Source: a bacterium (GTDB lineage: Bacteria > Myxococcota_A > UBA9160 > UBA4427). Taken from it: a stretch of 64,000 bases of DNA. Location: positions 1-64,000 of the forward strand of contig JANSYR010000001.1 in the NCBI GenBank assembly GCA_024742285.1, in the 5' to 3' direction. The notes below the pieces were generated by a model. The model worked only from the letters and a program-made list of their open reading frames with translations, searched no databases and was not told the origin of the DNA. A program made the translations under genes and the position numbers. Shown here piece by piece: positions 43,754 to 52,371 of the stretch. The stretch's first letter is position 1. Every line of letters begins with the position of its first letter.

Positions 43754-43779
43754 GTCCCGAAAGCGCCAAGAGGAACCTC

Positions 43780-45003
43780 ATGCCGAATCACGAAAACCGC
43801 GACGACATCGGTCTGCTCGACCGCTTCTTCTATCTCGACCCCTGGAACGGCTTCGAGTGGATGCGGGACAACGCGCCGGTCTACTGGGACCCGACGGCGG
43901 ACGGCGGACTCTGGGGCATCAGTCGCTACGAAGACATCATGGCGATCGCGAAGGACCCCGACACCTTCTGTTCGGGCAAGAGCTCGCGGCCGGAACGCGA
44001 CAGCTGGATCCCGTCGATGATCAATCTCGACGAGCCGCTCCACAAGCGCCGCCGCTCGATCGTGAACCGCGGCTTCACGCCGCGCCGGGTGCAGGACCAG
44101 GAGGCGAAGCTCCGCGCGCTGACGATCTCGCTGATCGACGACGTGATCGAGCAGGGCGAGTGCGACTTCGTCCGGGACATCGCGCGCTGGATCCCGATGG
44201 TCGCGATCGGAGACATGCTCGGCGTCGAGCCCGAGGACCGCGAGCAGCTCCTCGAGTGGAGCGACTGGATGCTCGGCGGCGGCGAGATCGCCGACGTGAT
44301 GGACGACGAGGAGCGACGGGAGAAGCAGCGGAGCTACACGCAGGGCTACTTCGAGTACCAGGCGAAGGTGATCGCCGACCGCAAGGTCAACCCGCGCGAC
44401 GACCTCGTCAGCCTCCTCGTCTCGGGGAGGGTCGACGGCGAAGGGCTCAACGACGAGGAGATCCTGCAGGAGAGCCTGCTGATCCTGATCGGCGGCGACG
44501 AGACGACGAGGCACGTCATGACCGGCGGCCTCGAGCAGCTGATGCGAAACCCCGACCAGAAGCAGAAGCTCATGGACGACCCCTCGAAGATCGAGGTGGG
44601 CGTCGAAGAGATGCTCCGCTGGGTCTCACCAATCGCGAACATGAACCGGACCCTCACCCGGGACACCGAGCTCCACGGCGAGAAGCTCTCGGAAGGCGAC
44701 CGGGTGCTCCTCCTCTATCCGTCGGGCAACCGCGACGATCGGGCGTTCGAGAACCCGGACACCTTCGACGTCGAGCGATGGCCGAACCGCCACGTCGCGT
44801 TCGGGGGCTACGGCGTCCACCACTGCCTGGGTGCGAGCCTCGCGCGTCTCGAGCTGAAGATCCTCTTCGAGGAAGTGCTCACCCGGATGCCCGACATCCA
44901 CTTTGCGAGCGAAGAGCCGCTCAAGCGTCGACCGAACAACTTCATCACCGGGATCGAAGAGTTCCCGGTGAAGTTCACACCCGGAAAGCGGAGCGACGCC
45001 TGA
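43780..45003 (+). CDS. Cytochrome P450
   Basis: 407 aa. Haem motif FGGYGVHHCLG with Cys349; I-helix LIGGDETTRHV; K-helix EEMLRW. GFEWMRDNAPVYWDPTADGG near the N-terminus is the usual substrate-recognition start of actinobacterial/proteobacterial P450s acting on steroids or terpenoids. GAGGA precedes the ATG. It is followed after one base by a small lipoprotein gene, so the two probably share a transcript. Redox partners are not encoded nearby. Confidence 0.92.
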   Translation: MPNHENRDDIGLLDRFFYLDPWNGFEWMRDNAPVYWDPTADGGLWGISRYEDIMAIAKDPDTFCSGKSSRPERDSWIPSMINLDEPLHKRRRSIVNRGFTPRRVQDQEAKLRALTISLIDDVIEQGECDFVRDIARWIPMVAIGDMLGVEPEDREQLLEWSDWMLGGGEIADVMDDEERREKQRSYTQGYFEYQAKVIADRKVNPRDDLVSLLVSGRVDGEGLNDEEILQESLLILIGGDETTRHVMTGGLEQLMRNPDQKQKLMDDPSKIEVGVEEMLRWVSPIANMNRTLTRDTELHGEKLSEGDRVLLLYPSGNRDDRAFENPDTFDVERWPNRHVAFGGYGVHHCLGASLARLELKILFEEVLTRMPDIHFASEEPLKRRPNNFITGIEEFPVKFTPGKRSDA

Positions 45004-45004
45004 G

Positions 45005-45367
45005 ATGAGGGTGTACGGTCTCTTTCTGCTCTTGCTGCTGCCGAGTCTGGTCTCGTGCATCGGCCTGGCCGCGATGGGCGCGGTGACCGGGATCGCCGAA
45101 GCCTACGACGCCGGCGACTGCGCACGGGTCATCCGCGAGACCGACGAGTACCAGCCCTTCTTCGAGGACCGCCCGGCGCTCCTCGCCGAGGCCTCCTATC
45201 TCAAGGCGGACTGCCTGATTCGGATGAATCGCGAGACCGAAGGCTACGGTCTGATGCGGTACATCGCGGAACAGCATTCCGACACGCCCTACGCCTACCA
45301 GGCGCAGGCGCGGCTCGACGCGCGCGGCGCCGGCGAGCCCGCCGACAGGGTCACGGCGCCGGACTGA
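45005..45367 (+). CDS. Small lipoprotein, TPR-like
   Basis: 120 aa. Signal peptide with lipobox LVSC (Cys18). The mature part looks helical with a TPR/Sel1-like pattern (GDCARVIRETDEYQPFFEDR, LLAEASYLKADCLIRM, TEGYGLMRYIAEQHSDTPYA). It starts one base after the P450 stop. Function unknown; its tight linkage to a cytosolic P450 is unexplained and may only reflect shared transcription. Confidence 0.65.
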   Translation: MRVYGLFLLLLLPSLVSCIGLAAMGAVTGIAEAYDAGDCARVIRETDEYQPFFEDRPALLAEASYLKADCLIRMNRETEGYGLMRYIAEQHSDTPYAYQAQARLDARGAGEPADRVTAPD

Positions 45368-45374
45368 GCGCGGA

Positions 45375-46265
45375 CTAGCCGCGCTTCGCGATGATCTCCT
45401 CGATCCCGTCGATCTCGGACATCTCCGCGGTCGCCGTATTGAGCCAGCACTCTTCGATGCCCAGCGCTTCGTAGGCGTCGAGGCTGGCCATGATCGCGTC
45501 GGGGGTCGACCGATCGCACATGCCTGCGAGGGTCTTTGCCGGCTGCTCGCCCAGGACCTTGAGATACTTGAAGACGTAGTTCTTGAGCTTCTCGTCGGCA
45601 TTCGGGGCGCTCGAACACCAGAACCCGGCCACGCGCTCCGGCGCCTCTTCGCGACCGGCCTTCTCCCACTCCTCGAGGACGCGCTCCTGCTGGGTCTTCA
45701 TCTCTTCGGGGACGCCGTTCCCGGACCATGAGTAGACGCCGTCGGCCCACTTCGCGGCGCGCGCGGTCGACTTCGGCCCCATCACGCCGGCGAGGATCGG
45801 CGGACCCCCGGGCTTCACCAGGGCCGGGCCGATCGGCTCGCCGCCTTCGACCGGAATCTCCCCGGCCCAGACGCGACGGATCTGCTCGACCTGCTCGTCC
45901 ATCCGGGCGTATCGGCCGACCGGCTCCTTCTCCATGCACTGATAGTCCCAGACGCGACCGCCCACGCCGACGGTGATCGACACGCGTCCACCCGCGATCA
46001 TGTCCAGGGTCGCCGCATGCTTCGCGACCTTCACCGCCGGGTGCATGGGGAGGACGTAGAGCGTCGGCACGATCCGCACGCGAGAGGTCATCGCCGCGGC
46101 GGCGCCCATCAGCGCCATCATGTCGACGCTCGTCCCGATCATCCGTTCGCCGCAGGAGAGCGTGGAGAACGGGCCCTCGTCGACGCGCTTGAACCACGCG
46201 AGCGTCGTCTCGCGATCGAGCGATTCCTGTGTGTAGGGGAAGCAGAGGCCGATCTTCATGGCCAT
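45375..46265 (-). CDS. LLM-class flavin/F420 oxidoreductase
   Basis: 296 aa. Luciferase-like barrel: MKIGLCFPYTQESLDRETTL, TSRVRIVPTLYVLPMHPAVK, GGRVSITVGVGGRVWDYQCM, PPILAGVMGPKSTARAAKWA. GGAGGA lies seven bases before the first ATG. More distant from the two other LLM enzymes in the window. Convergent with the small lipoprotein gene, seven bases apart. Cofactor (FMN or F420) and substrate cannot be decided. Confidence 0.82.
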   Translation of the reverse strand: MAMKIGLCFPYTQESLDRETTLAWFKRVDEGPFSTLSCGERMIGTSVDMMALMGAAAAMTSRVRIVPTLYVLPMHPAVKVAKHAATLDMIAGGRVSITVGVGGRVWDYQCMEKEPVGRYARMDEQVEQIRRVWAGEIPVEGGEPIGPALVKPGGPPILAGVMGPKSTARAAKWADGVYSWSGNGVPEEMKTQQERVLEEWEKAGREEAPERVAGFWCSSAPNADEKLKNYVFKYLKVLGEQPAKTLAGMCDRSTPDAIMASLDAYEALGIEECWLNTATAEMSEIDGIEEIIAKRG

Positions 46266-46329
46266 GGGGAAGTCCTCCGGAGCCTGGAGGCGGGCGCGAT
46301 CACCCGCTCTCTCGCGCGTCGGACTCTAA

Positions 46330-46351
46330 CACGACGATCTCCGCCGTCGTG
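46330..46351 (-). terminator. Weak hairpin after SDR stop
   Basis: CACGACG and CGTCGTG enclose an eight-base loop directly after the minus-strand SDR stop (46355). On that strand it is followed by TTAGAG rather than a run of U. It may act as a weak terminator before the LLM gene. Confidence 0.35.
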
Positions 46352-46354
46352 CCT

Positions 46355-47188
46355 CTACTCGACCAGATCGAATCCGGCGATCGTTTCCCGATAGCGGGCC
46401 TCGACGTCGTCCTTCTGGAAGGCGTGGGTCGGGATCACGAAGGCTCCGGCACGCAGACCGCGGAGCGCCGTCGCGGCGGCTGCGTCCGACGAGATGTAGG
46501 CCGCCATCAGCTCCTGGACCGCGTCCGGATCCACCTTCGAGAAGTCGATCGCCGCAGGATCGCCGAGCGACTCCGGCCGCGCGGCGGTCGAGTTCTCCGC
46601 CAGACCGCTCTGCACCGGCCCCGGGCACAGCACGGAAACGCCGTGCCCTTCCGGACCGAGCTCCGCGCGAAGCGCTTCCCCGATCGCGAGAACCGAGTGC
46701 TTCGTCATCGTGTAGACGTGCATCGGGACCGGGCGCAGGTACGACGGCATCGAGAGGCTGTGCTCCGAACCGGTCAGCAGGAACGTCCCGGTTCGCCCGC
46801 TCTCGCGAAGCTTGCGCACCTGCGGGCGAACGGCGTTGAGCACGCCGTGGACGTTCACGCCGAAGCAGAAGTCGAACTCGCTCCGCGGTAGGTCGAGAAT
46901 CGATCCCGGCACGATCACCCCGGCGTTCGCGCAGAGCAGATCGACGGAGCCCAGCGCCTCCCACGCCTGCTCGACGACGGCTTCGACCGCCGCCTCGTCG
47001 GTCACGTCGCAGACCGCGCTCGGACAACCGAGGCGCTCTGCCGTCGCGGCGAGCTTCTCCGCGTTGATGTCCGCGAGGAAGACGCTCGCGCCGGCGGCCT
47101 CGAGCGCCGCCGCCAGCGCCGCACCGATCCCGTCCGCCGCGCCCGTGATCAGCACGTTCCTGCCTTCGAAGGCGTCCATTCCTGCCAT
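46355..47188 (-). CDS. SDR-family oxidoreductase
   Basis: 277 aa. Rossmann TGAADGIG, LCANAGV, catalytic Ser in TGSEHS and YTMTK. The C-terminal part (LMAAYISSDAAAATALRGLR) is longer than in FabG-type enzymes. ATG at 47188 has GAGGAG upstream; the frame begins further 5' at 47224 without one. Divergent from a P450 gene (127 bases between starts), so oxidation of a P450-formed alcohol is a plausible role. Confidence 0.86.
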   Translation of the reverse strand: MAGMDAFEGRNVLITGAADGIGAALAAALEAAGASVFLADINAEKLAATAERLGCPSAVCDVTDEAAVEAVVEQAWEALGSVDLLCANAGVIVPGSILDLPRSEFDFCFGVNVHGVLNAVRPQVRKLRESGRTGTFLLTGSEHSLSMPSYLRPVPMHVYTMTKHSVLAIGEALRAELGPEGHGVSVLCPGPVQSGLAENSTAARPESLGDPAAIDFSKVDPDAVQELMAAYISSDAAAATALRGLRAGAFVIPTHAFQKDDVEARYRETIAGFDLVE

Positions 47189-47315
47189 TCCGGGGTTCTC
47201 CTCGTCGGCGGGCGATCCTATCACGTCCCCGGCACGCGCCTCGGGACGGCGCGTAGCTTCGCGCCGGCCCGGCAGGTAGATTGGAGATGCCCCGAGGCCG
47301 CGACGGGAAGGAGGG

Positions 47316-48488
47316 ATGATGGAGCTCGACCCGATTCCGCACGCCGTGAGCGACGATCCGCATCCGGTCTACCGCCTGCTGCGCGAGGAGCATCCGGTGC
47401 ACCACGTGCAGGACCGGGACCTCTGGATCCTCTCCCGTCACGAAGACATCCTCGGCGCGATCAAGGCGCCGGAGGCCTTCTCGTCCGGTGCAGGCGTCGT
47501 CCCGTCGGGATTCAAGCCCGAGCAACCGACGCTGATCGCCCTCGACCCGCCGGAGCATACGAACATGCGCAAGGCCGTGATGCGCGCGTTCACGCCGCGG
47601 CGCATGGACGCGATGGCCGACCGCGTGCGCGGATTCGCGACGGAACTCTTCGATCGCCTCGAGGCAGAGGCGGCGCCGGGTGGCGCGGTCGACGCCTTCG
47701 ACGGGTACACGGACCCGCTGCCGATCTACGTGATGGCGGAGCTCCTCGGCGTGGACGCGACGGAGCGGCCGATGTTCAAGCGGTGTGGCGACGCGATCGT
47801 GTACTCGAGCGGCGCCGATCCCGAAACGCTCTTCGCGGCGCAGCGGGAGCTGACCGACTACCTCCGGACCGTCTTCGAGGACCGCAAGCGCGAGCCCCGG
47901 GACGACCTGATCAGCCTCCTCCTGACCGCTTCCGAGGAGGGTCGAGCGCTCGCCGACGACGAGCTCCTCGGCCTCTGCTTCCTCCTGCTCGTCGCGGGCA
48001 CCGAGACGACGACCTCCGCGCTCGGCAACGCGATGCTCCTCTTCGAGCGCCACCGCGACGCGCGGAAACGCCTGGTCGAAGATCCCTCGCTCATCCCCGC
48101 CGCCGTGGAAGAGGTCCTTCGCTACGACTCGCCGGTCCAGGGCCTCTCGCGGGTCACGACCCGGGACGTCGAGATCCGGGACCGGGTCATTCCGAAGGGT
48201 GCGCGCGTCCACCTTCTCTATGCGTCGGCGAACCGTGATCCTCGCGTCTTCGCGGACCCGGATCGCTTCGACATCACGCGAACCCCGAACAACCACCTCG
48301 CCTTCGGATTCGGCATCCATTTCTGCCTGGGCGCGAGCCTCGCGCGACTCGAGCTCCGGATCGGGATCGAGACCCTGCTCGAGCGGGCTCCGGACTACCG
48401 CCTCGACCTCGCAGGTCTGGACCGCCTGCCTTCGGACACCAACCGCGGCTTCTCCCGGCTACCGACGGTTCTTCGACCGGGCGGCTAG
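47316..48488 (+). CDS. Cytochrome P450
   Basis: 390 aa. Haem motif FGFGIHFCLG with Cys337; I-helix LLVAGTETTTSAL; K-helix EEVLRYDSPVQ. IALDPPEHTNMRKAVMRAFT is the conserved C-helix region. AAGGAGGG immediately precedes two consecutive ATGs. Its 3' end overlaps the convergent MFS gene by four bases. Third P450 within 6 kb; substrate unknown. Confidence 0.92.
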   Translation: MMELDPIPHAVSDDPHPVYRLLREEHPVHHVQDRDLWILSRHEDILGAIKAPEAFSSGAGVVPSGFKPEQPTLIALDPPEHTNMRKAVMRAFTPRRMDAMADRVRGFATELFDRLEAEAAPGGAVDAFDGYTDPLPIYVMAELLGVDATERPMFKRCGDAIVYSSGADPETLFAAQRELTDYLRTVFEDRKREPRDDLISLLLTASEEGRALADDELLGLCFLLLVAGTETTTSALGNAMLLFERHRDARKRLVEDPSLIPAAVEEVLRYDSPVQGLSRVTTRDVEIRDRVIPKGARVHLLYASANRDPRVFADPDRFDITRTPNNHLAFGFGIHFCLGASLARLELRIGIETLLERAPDYRLDLAGLDRLPSDTNRGFSRLPTVLRPGG

Positions 48489-49711
48489 CCTCGCCGCGGC
48501 GCGTGGCGCGCGAGCCAGCCGAGCGCGAGTGAGGCGAGGACGACGAGCGCGATGCAGCCCGCGAAGCCCGGTCGATAGTCCCCGAAGAGACGGTGCGCCT
48601 CCGCGAGGACGACGGGACCGAGGGCGCCGCCCGGCACGAACGCGAGCATCATCAGCCCGTAGACCCGGGCGAAGCTCCGGGTGCCGAAGGCGTCCGCGAC
48701 CGCCAGCGGCAGGAACACGTCCCGCGATGAGGTCGAGAGGCCGAAGCAGATGCTGAAGGCCGTGAGGACGAGCGGGCTGACCGCGAAGGGAACGAGGATC
48801 AGACTCATCGCGAGCAGCCCGGTATTCACGAGGAAGGCGACGCGAGCCGGGACGAGCTGACCGACCGCGCCGGCGCCGAGCTTCGCGGCGATCCCCGCTC
48901 CGACGGCGAGACCGAGGGCGCCATACGCCTCCTGCTTCTCGTAGCCGAGATCGGTCAGATAGAGGACGAACTGGTCGTAGAGCCCGAGCTGGACCAGCGA
49001 GTAGCAGAAGAGCGAATAGAAGAGGATCCAGAAGGCGGGCCGTCGGAGGATCTCGCCGTAGCCGAGGCTCGGGAGGGCCTGCCCGGATTCGGAGGTCGCT
49101 TCGTCCTGGGGCGCCTCTCCTTCTCCGGGACGCGGATCCCGCACGAAGGCGACGGCGGCCGGCAGGATCACGGCCACGCCTCCGAGTCCGACCGTGAGCG
49201 CGGTCTCGCGCCAACCCGCATCGTCGATGGTGAGCCCGAGAGCGCCGAGGAAGACGATCGAGCCGACGTTGGATCCGGCCATCGCGAAGCCCAACGCGAG
49301 GCTCCGCCGCTTCGAGAACCACTTCGTGATGACGCTGCCGATCGAGACGTCGCCGATCCCGGCGTTCGCGAGCGCCAGGATCATCATGGCCGCGTAGAAC
49401 TGGATCAGGTTCTGCATCGTCGAGAAGGTCACGACGCTCACCGCGAGGCAGAGGAGCGAGGCGACGACGACCGGGCGGACCCCGAAGCGCGCGCAGGCGG
49501 CGCCGACGAATGCCTGGCTGACCGACGATACGACCAGCATCGGCGACATCCCGCTCGCCCACATCGTCCGCGTCCAGCCGAGATCCTCCACCACGTCGCC
49601 CGACAACGCGCGGCTCGCGTAGAAGAACCCCGCCCCCATCTGACAGAGCATGCACCCGAAGACGACGAGCGCGGCACGCATCGTCACGAGGCGCGCGGCA
49701 CGCGTCGTCAC
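48485..49711 (-). CDS. MFS transporter, oxalate/monocarboxylate-like
   Basis: 408 aa from a GTG that overlaps the upstream stop as GTGA; ATG at 49681 (398 aa) is the alternative. About twelve hydrophobic segments. FFYASRALSGDVVEDLGWTR, TKWFSKRRSLALGFAMAGSN, and GWRETALTVGLGG are typical of OFA/monocarboxylate-porter-like MFS carriers. It is the last gene of a unit with an L-2-hydroxyacid oxidase-type enzyme and a D-2-hydroxyacid dehydrogenase, so uptake of a hydroxy or oxo acid is a reasonable inference. Confidence 0.84.
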   Translation of the reverse strand: MTTRAARLVTMRAALVVFGCMLCQMGAGFFYASRALSGDVVEDLGWTRTMWASGMSPMLVVSSVSQAFVGAACARFGVRPVVVASLLCLAVSVVTFSTMQNLIQFYAAMMILALANAGIGDVSIGSVITKWFSKRRSLALGFAMAGSNVGSIVFLGALGLTIDDAGWRETALTVGLGGVAVILPAAVAFVRDPRPGEGEAPQDEATSESGQALPSLGYGEILRRPAFWILFYSLFCYSLVQLGLYDQFVLYLTDLGYEKQEAYGALGLAVGAGIAAKLGAGAVGQLVPARVAFLVNTGLLAMSLILVPFAVSPLVLTAFSICFGLSTSSRDVFLPLAVADAFGTRSFARVYGLMMLAFVPGGALGPVVLAEAHRLFGDYRPGFAGCIALVVLASLALGWLARHAPRRG

Positions 49712-50760
49712 GAAGCGGATGATCCGAGGTCGACCTCGTTCTCGAGCGCTTCCCCGGCCGCGTACGCGCGCAGATTCCGGGCGAAGAGCGCGAGCAGGCG
49801 CGGGTCGTAGGCGTCGGGCGGGATCGACGAGTGGGGGGAGAGGTAGAGGTTCGGCGCGTCCCAGAGCGGGTCGTCCTTCGGGAGCGGCTCCGTGCGCGTG
49901 ACGTCGAGGATCGCCGCGCCGAGTCGCCCGGATTCGAGACCCGCGGCGAGGGCTCCTTCGTCGACGAGCGCTCCTCGCGCGACGTTGCAGAGGACGGCGC
50001 CCTCCTTCATCGCGGCGAAGGCCGCCGCGTCGAGGAGATCCGTGGTCTCCGCCGTCGCCGGCGCGCAGAGCACGACCACGTCCGAGGCGGCGAGCAGATC
50101 CATGAGGCCGTCGGGCCCGTGGAGCGCATCGACGAGGTCCGACGTATCGCCCGGCCGGGCGGACCGCCGCGTCGCGATCGTCTTCATGTCGAAGGCCCGC
50201 GCGAGCGTAGCGATCGCCGCGCCGATGGCGCCGAGGCCCACGATCCCGAGCGTCTTGCCGGCGAGGGTACGGCCGCCGGGGCGGTGGAACGCGCGCTCGC
50301 GCTGCATCGCCTCGATCTCCCGCAGGTTCCGGAAGACCTCGACGAGGCGACCGAACACGAACTCGGCGATCGCCGGCGCGCCGGCGCCGGCGGCGTTCGC
50401 GAGTCGGATTCCGCGCGCCGCGAGGGCCGCGAGCGGGAACTGCTCGAGACCGGCACTGTAGGCCTGGACGAGTCGCAGCCTCGGCATCGCCTCGATCCAC
50501 GACGTAGGCAGGTCGAGGGAGCAGACCACCTCCGCCTCGGACCACGCTTCGAGCACCTCGGCCGAGGGCGTTGGCGCCGTCGCGAGGAGCGCCTCGGCGA
50601 CCGGCGGCGAGGAGCGCGCCATGCGAAGCTTCACGCTCTCGCGAAGGGGCAGCGCGCGCACGTCGAGGGGGCGCGCCGTCGCGCCGGCGACCTCGCGTAC
50701 GAGATCGAGATCCGGGTCCACCGGATGATGGATGCAGGCGACGAGGGCGTCTCCGCTCAT
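49708..50760 (-). CDS. D-2-hydroxyacid dehydrogenase
   Basis: 350 aa. NAD-binding LGIVGLGAIGAAIATLARAF; catalytic Arg in CNVARGALVDE, Glu in RTEPLPKDDPLW, His in LSPHSSIPP. Same family as 39207-40202. Its ATG overlaps the upstream oxidase stop (ATGA, 50757-50760) and its stop overlaps the GTG of the MFS gene (GTGA). The longer frame up to 51507 is shadow sequence. It probably interconverts the 2-oxo acid made by the oxidase with the D-hydroxy acid. Confidence 0.87.
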   Translation of the reverse strand: MSGDALVACIHHPVDPDLDLVREVAGATARPLDVRALPLRESVKLRMARSSPPVAEALLATAPTPSAEVLEAWSEAEVVCSLDLPTSWIEAMPRLRLVQAYSAGLEQFPLAALAARGIRLANAAGAGAPAIAEFVFGRLVEVFRNLREIEAMQRERAFHRPGGRTLAGKTLGIVGLGAIGAAIATLARAFDMKTIATRRSARPGDTSDLVDALHGPDGLMDLLAASDVVVLCAPATAETTDLLDAAAFAAMKEGAVLCNVARGALVDEGALAAGLESGRLGAAILDVTRTEPLPKDDPLWDAPNLYLSPHSSIPPDAYDPRLLALFARNLRAYAAGEALENEVDLGSSAS

Positions 50761-51782
50761 GCGCCGCCGACGCCTGGACGCGCGAGGAGACTCCCGTCGA
50801 TCTCGTCCACCGACCGGACGCCGCAGAGCGCCATCGCGCGTTCGACCTCGTCCTGGAAGCCGCGCATCACGCCTTCGACGCCGGGCTGTCCGGCGACGAT
50901 CAGTCCCCACATGACCGGACGCCCGACGAAGACCGCCCGGGCGCCGAGCGCGAGCGCCTTCACCGCGTGCTGTCCGCGCCGGATCCCGCCGTCGACGTAG
51001 ACCTCTCCACGCCCGTCGACCCCTTCGACGACGTCGGCCAAGGCGTCCGCCGTCGCGAGCGCGCCGTCGAGCTGGCGACCTCCGTGATTCGACACGACGA
51101 TCCCCGTCGCCCCCGCGTCGACGCAGGCCCGCGCATCGTCCCCGCGCATCACGCCCTTCACGACGAGCGGAATCGGCGACCGTTCGACGAACCAGGCGAT
51201 GTCGTCGAAGGTGAGCGCGTGATCGAAGAGCTCGTTCGGGTCCTCGACCTGCCCGTCCGCCTGGTGGAAGGTCCAGCGGTTTCGGGCGTCGCGACGTCGG
51301 TTGCCCTGGCGCGCCACGTCCACGGTGATCACCACCGCCTGGTAGCCCTGCTCGGCGCTCCGGGCGATCGCGTCGACGCTCCGCTCCCGATCCGCCATCA
51401 CGTAGACTTGCAGCCACTTCGGCGCGTCGCCGGGAACCGCCGCGACCTCCTTCGCGGAGCCCGCCCCGAAGAGCCCCATGCAGAAGAGCGTATCCGTCGC
51501 CGCACAACCCCGCGCAGTCGCGACCGGTCCGGCTTCGTTCGCCTTGTGCTGCATGGCCATCGGCGCGACGCCGACCGGACTCGCGACCTTCGCCCCGAGA
51601 ACCGTCGTCGACGTGTCGATCGTCCGGACGTCGCGCAGCACCTTCGGTCGCAGCCGGATCCGGGCCCAGGCCGCTTCGTTGTCGTCGAGGGTGAGCTCGT
51701 CCTCGGCGCCGCCGGCGATGTAGTCGTAGAAGGTCGACTCGATCGCCGCCTTCGCCTCGGCTTCCAGATCCGCGAGGTCCAT
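50757..51782 (-). CDS. FMN-dependent alpha-hydroxyacid oxidase/dehydrogenase
   Basis: 341 aa of the glycolate oxidase/lactate dehydrogenase (LldD) family. FYDYIAGGAEDELTLDDNEA starts the FMN barrel, SPVGVAPMAMQ follows, and GIVVSNHGGRQLDGALATAD holds the catalytic His and the Arg. VYVDGGIRRGQHAVKALALG binds the FMN phosphate. It oxidises L-2-hydroxy acids to 2-oxo acids. It lies five bases after the GPFF lipoprotein gene and is coupled to the D-2-hydroxyacid dehydrogenase gene. Confidence 0.9.
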   Translation of the reverse strand: MDLADLEAEAKAAIESTFYDYIAGGAEDELTLDDNEAAWARIRLRPKVLRDVRTIDTSTTVLGAKVASPVGVAPMAMQHKANEAGPVATARGCAATDTLFCMGLFGAGSAKEVAAVPGDAPKWLQVYVMADRERSVDAIARSAEQGYQAVVITVDVARQGNRRRDARNRWTFHQADGQVEDPNELFDHALTFDDIAWFVERSPIPLVVKGVMRGDDARACVDAGATGIVVSNHGGRQLDGALATADALADVVEGVDGRGEVYVDGGIRRGQHAVKALALGARAVFVGRPVMWGLIVAGQPGVEGVMRGFQDEVERAMALCGVRSVDEIDGSLLARPGVGGA

Positions 51783-51787
51783 CCGGG

Positions 51788-52237
51788 CTATCGAGCCTCG
51801 AGTCGGAGGAGGTAGATTTCGTCGATGTTCTCGTTCCGGGGACGATTCCCGTACTTCGTCTCGTACTTCTCCGCGAAACGCATGAACTCCCCCTCGTCGG
51901 TCACCCGCGCCGATGTCAGCTCGTAGAGCGAATCTTCGACCCTGATCCGGAGGCGGGGATCCGCCTCGAGATGCTCGACCCAGGTCGCGCGATTCGCACC
52001 CGCGTGCAGATAGAGCGCGTCGTCCAGCGCGAGCACCCAGATGTTGACCGAGTAGGGATCCGACGGGTTCGTCTCGATCTGGATCGTCGAAATTTCGTCC
52101 GTGAAGGACCAGTCCGCCGGAACCGGGGCGACCTCGCCCTCGAGTTCGCCACCCGAGAACAGGAAGAAGGGGCCGCTGCAGGCGCTCGCGAGGAACGCGA
52201 CGGCGGCCAGCGCGAGAAAGGATCGGGTTCGGGCCAT
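51788..52237 (-). CDS. GPFF-motif lipoprotein
   Basis: 149 aa. Lipobox ASAC (Cys20) is followed at once by GPFFLFSGGELEGEV. The beta-rich body (VNIWVLALDDALYLHAGANR, RIRVEDSLYELTSARV) and the helix FAEKYETKYGN parallel the membrane-anchored protein at 26514-27095. Here a lipid anchor replaces the membrane helix. It is the first gene of the hydroxyacid unit, five bases before the oxidase gene. Function unknown. Confidence 0.68.
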   Translation of the reverse strand: MARTRSFLALAAVAFLASACSGPFFLFSGGELEGEVAPVPADWSFTDEISTIQIETNPSDPYSVNIWVLALDDALYLHAGANRATWVEHLEADPRLRIRVEDSLYELTSARVTDEGEFMRFAEKYETKYGNRPRNENIDEIYLLRLEAR

Positions 52238-52296
52238 GGACTCTCCGTCTTGGTTGGCGCCGGGTGCGCGCGAATACGATAGCGGGACCGGCCGGG

Positions 52297-52342
52297 CGCG
52301 CGGAACACAACGGCGGCGACGCGCGGAACACGCGGGCGGCGA
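52297..52342 (+). repeat. Two tandem 23-bp direct repeats upstream of MFS gene
   Basis: CGCGCGGAACAC at 52297-52308 recurs at 52320-52331, and each is followed by a closely similar GGCGGCGA tail. The two 23-base units differ at three positions. They lie in the divergent interval between the GPFF lipoprotein start and the MFS start and could be binding sites for one regulator, or a simple tandem duplication. Confidence 0.4.
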
Positions 52343-52358
52343 GGCGCGACGGCTCGCC

Positions 52359-52364
52359 TATGCT
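52359..52364 (+). promoter_or_regulatory. TATGCT -10-like box close to start codon
   Basis: TATGCT ends seven bases before the ATG at 52372, with no ribosome-binding site between. This spacing would give a leaderless transcript, as at 31555-31560. Confidence 0.3.
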
Positions 52365-52371
52365 GCACCCC

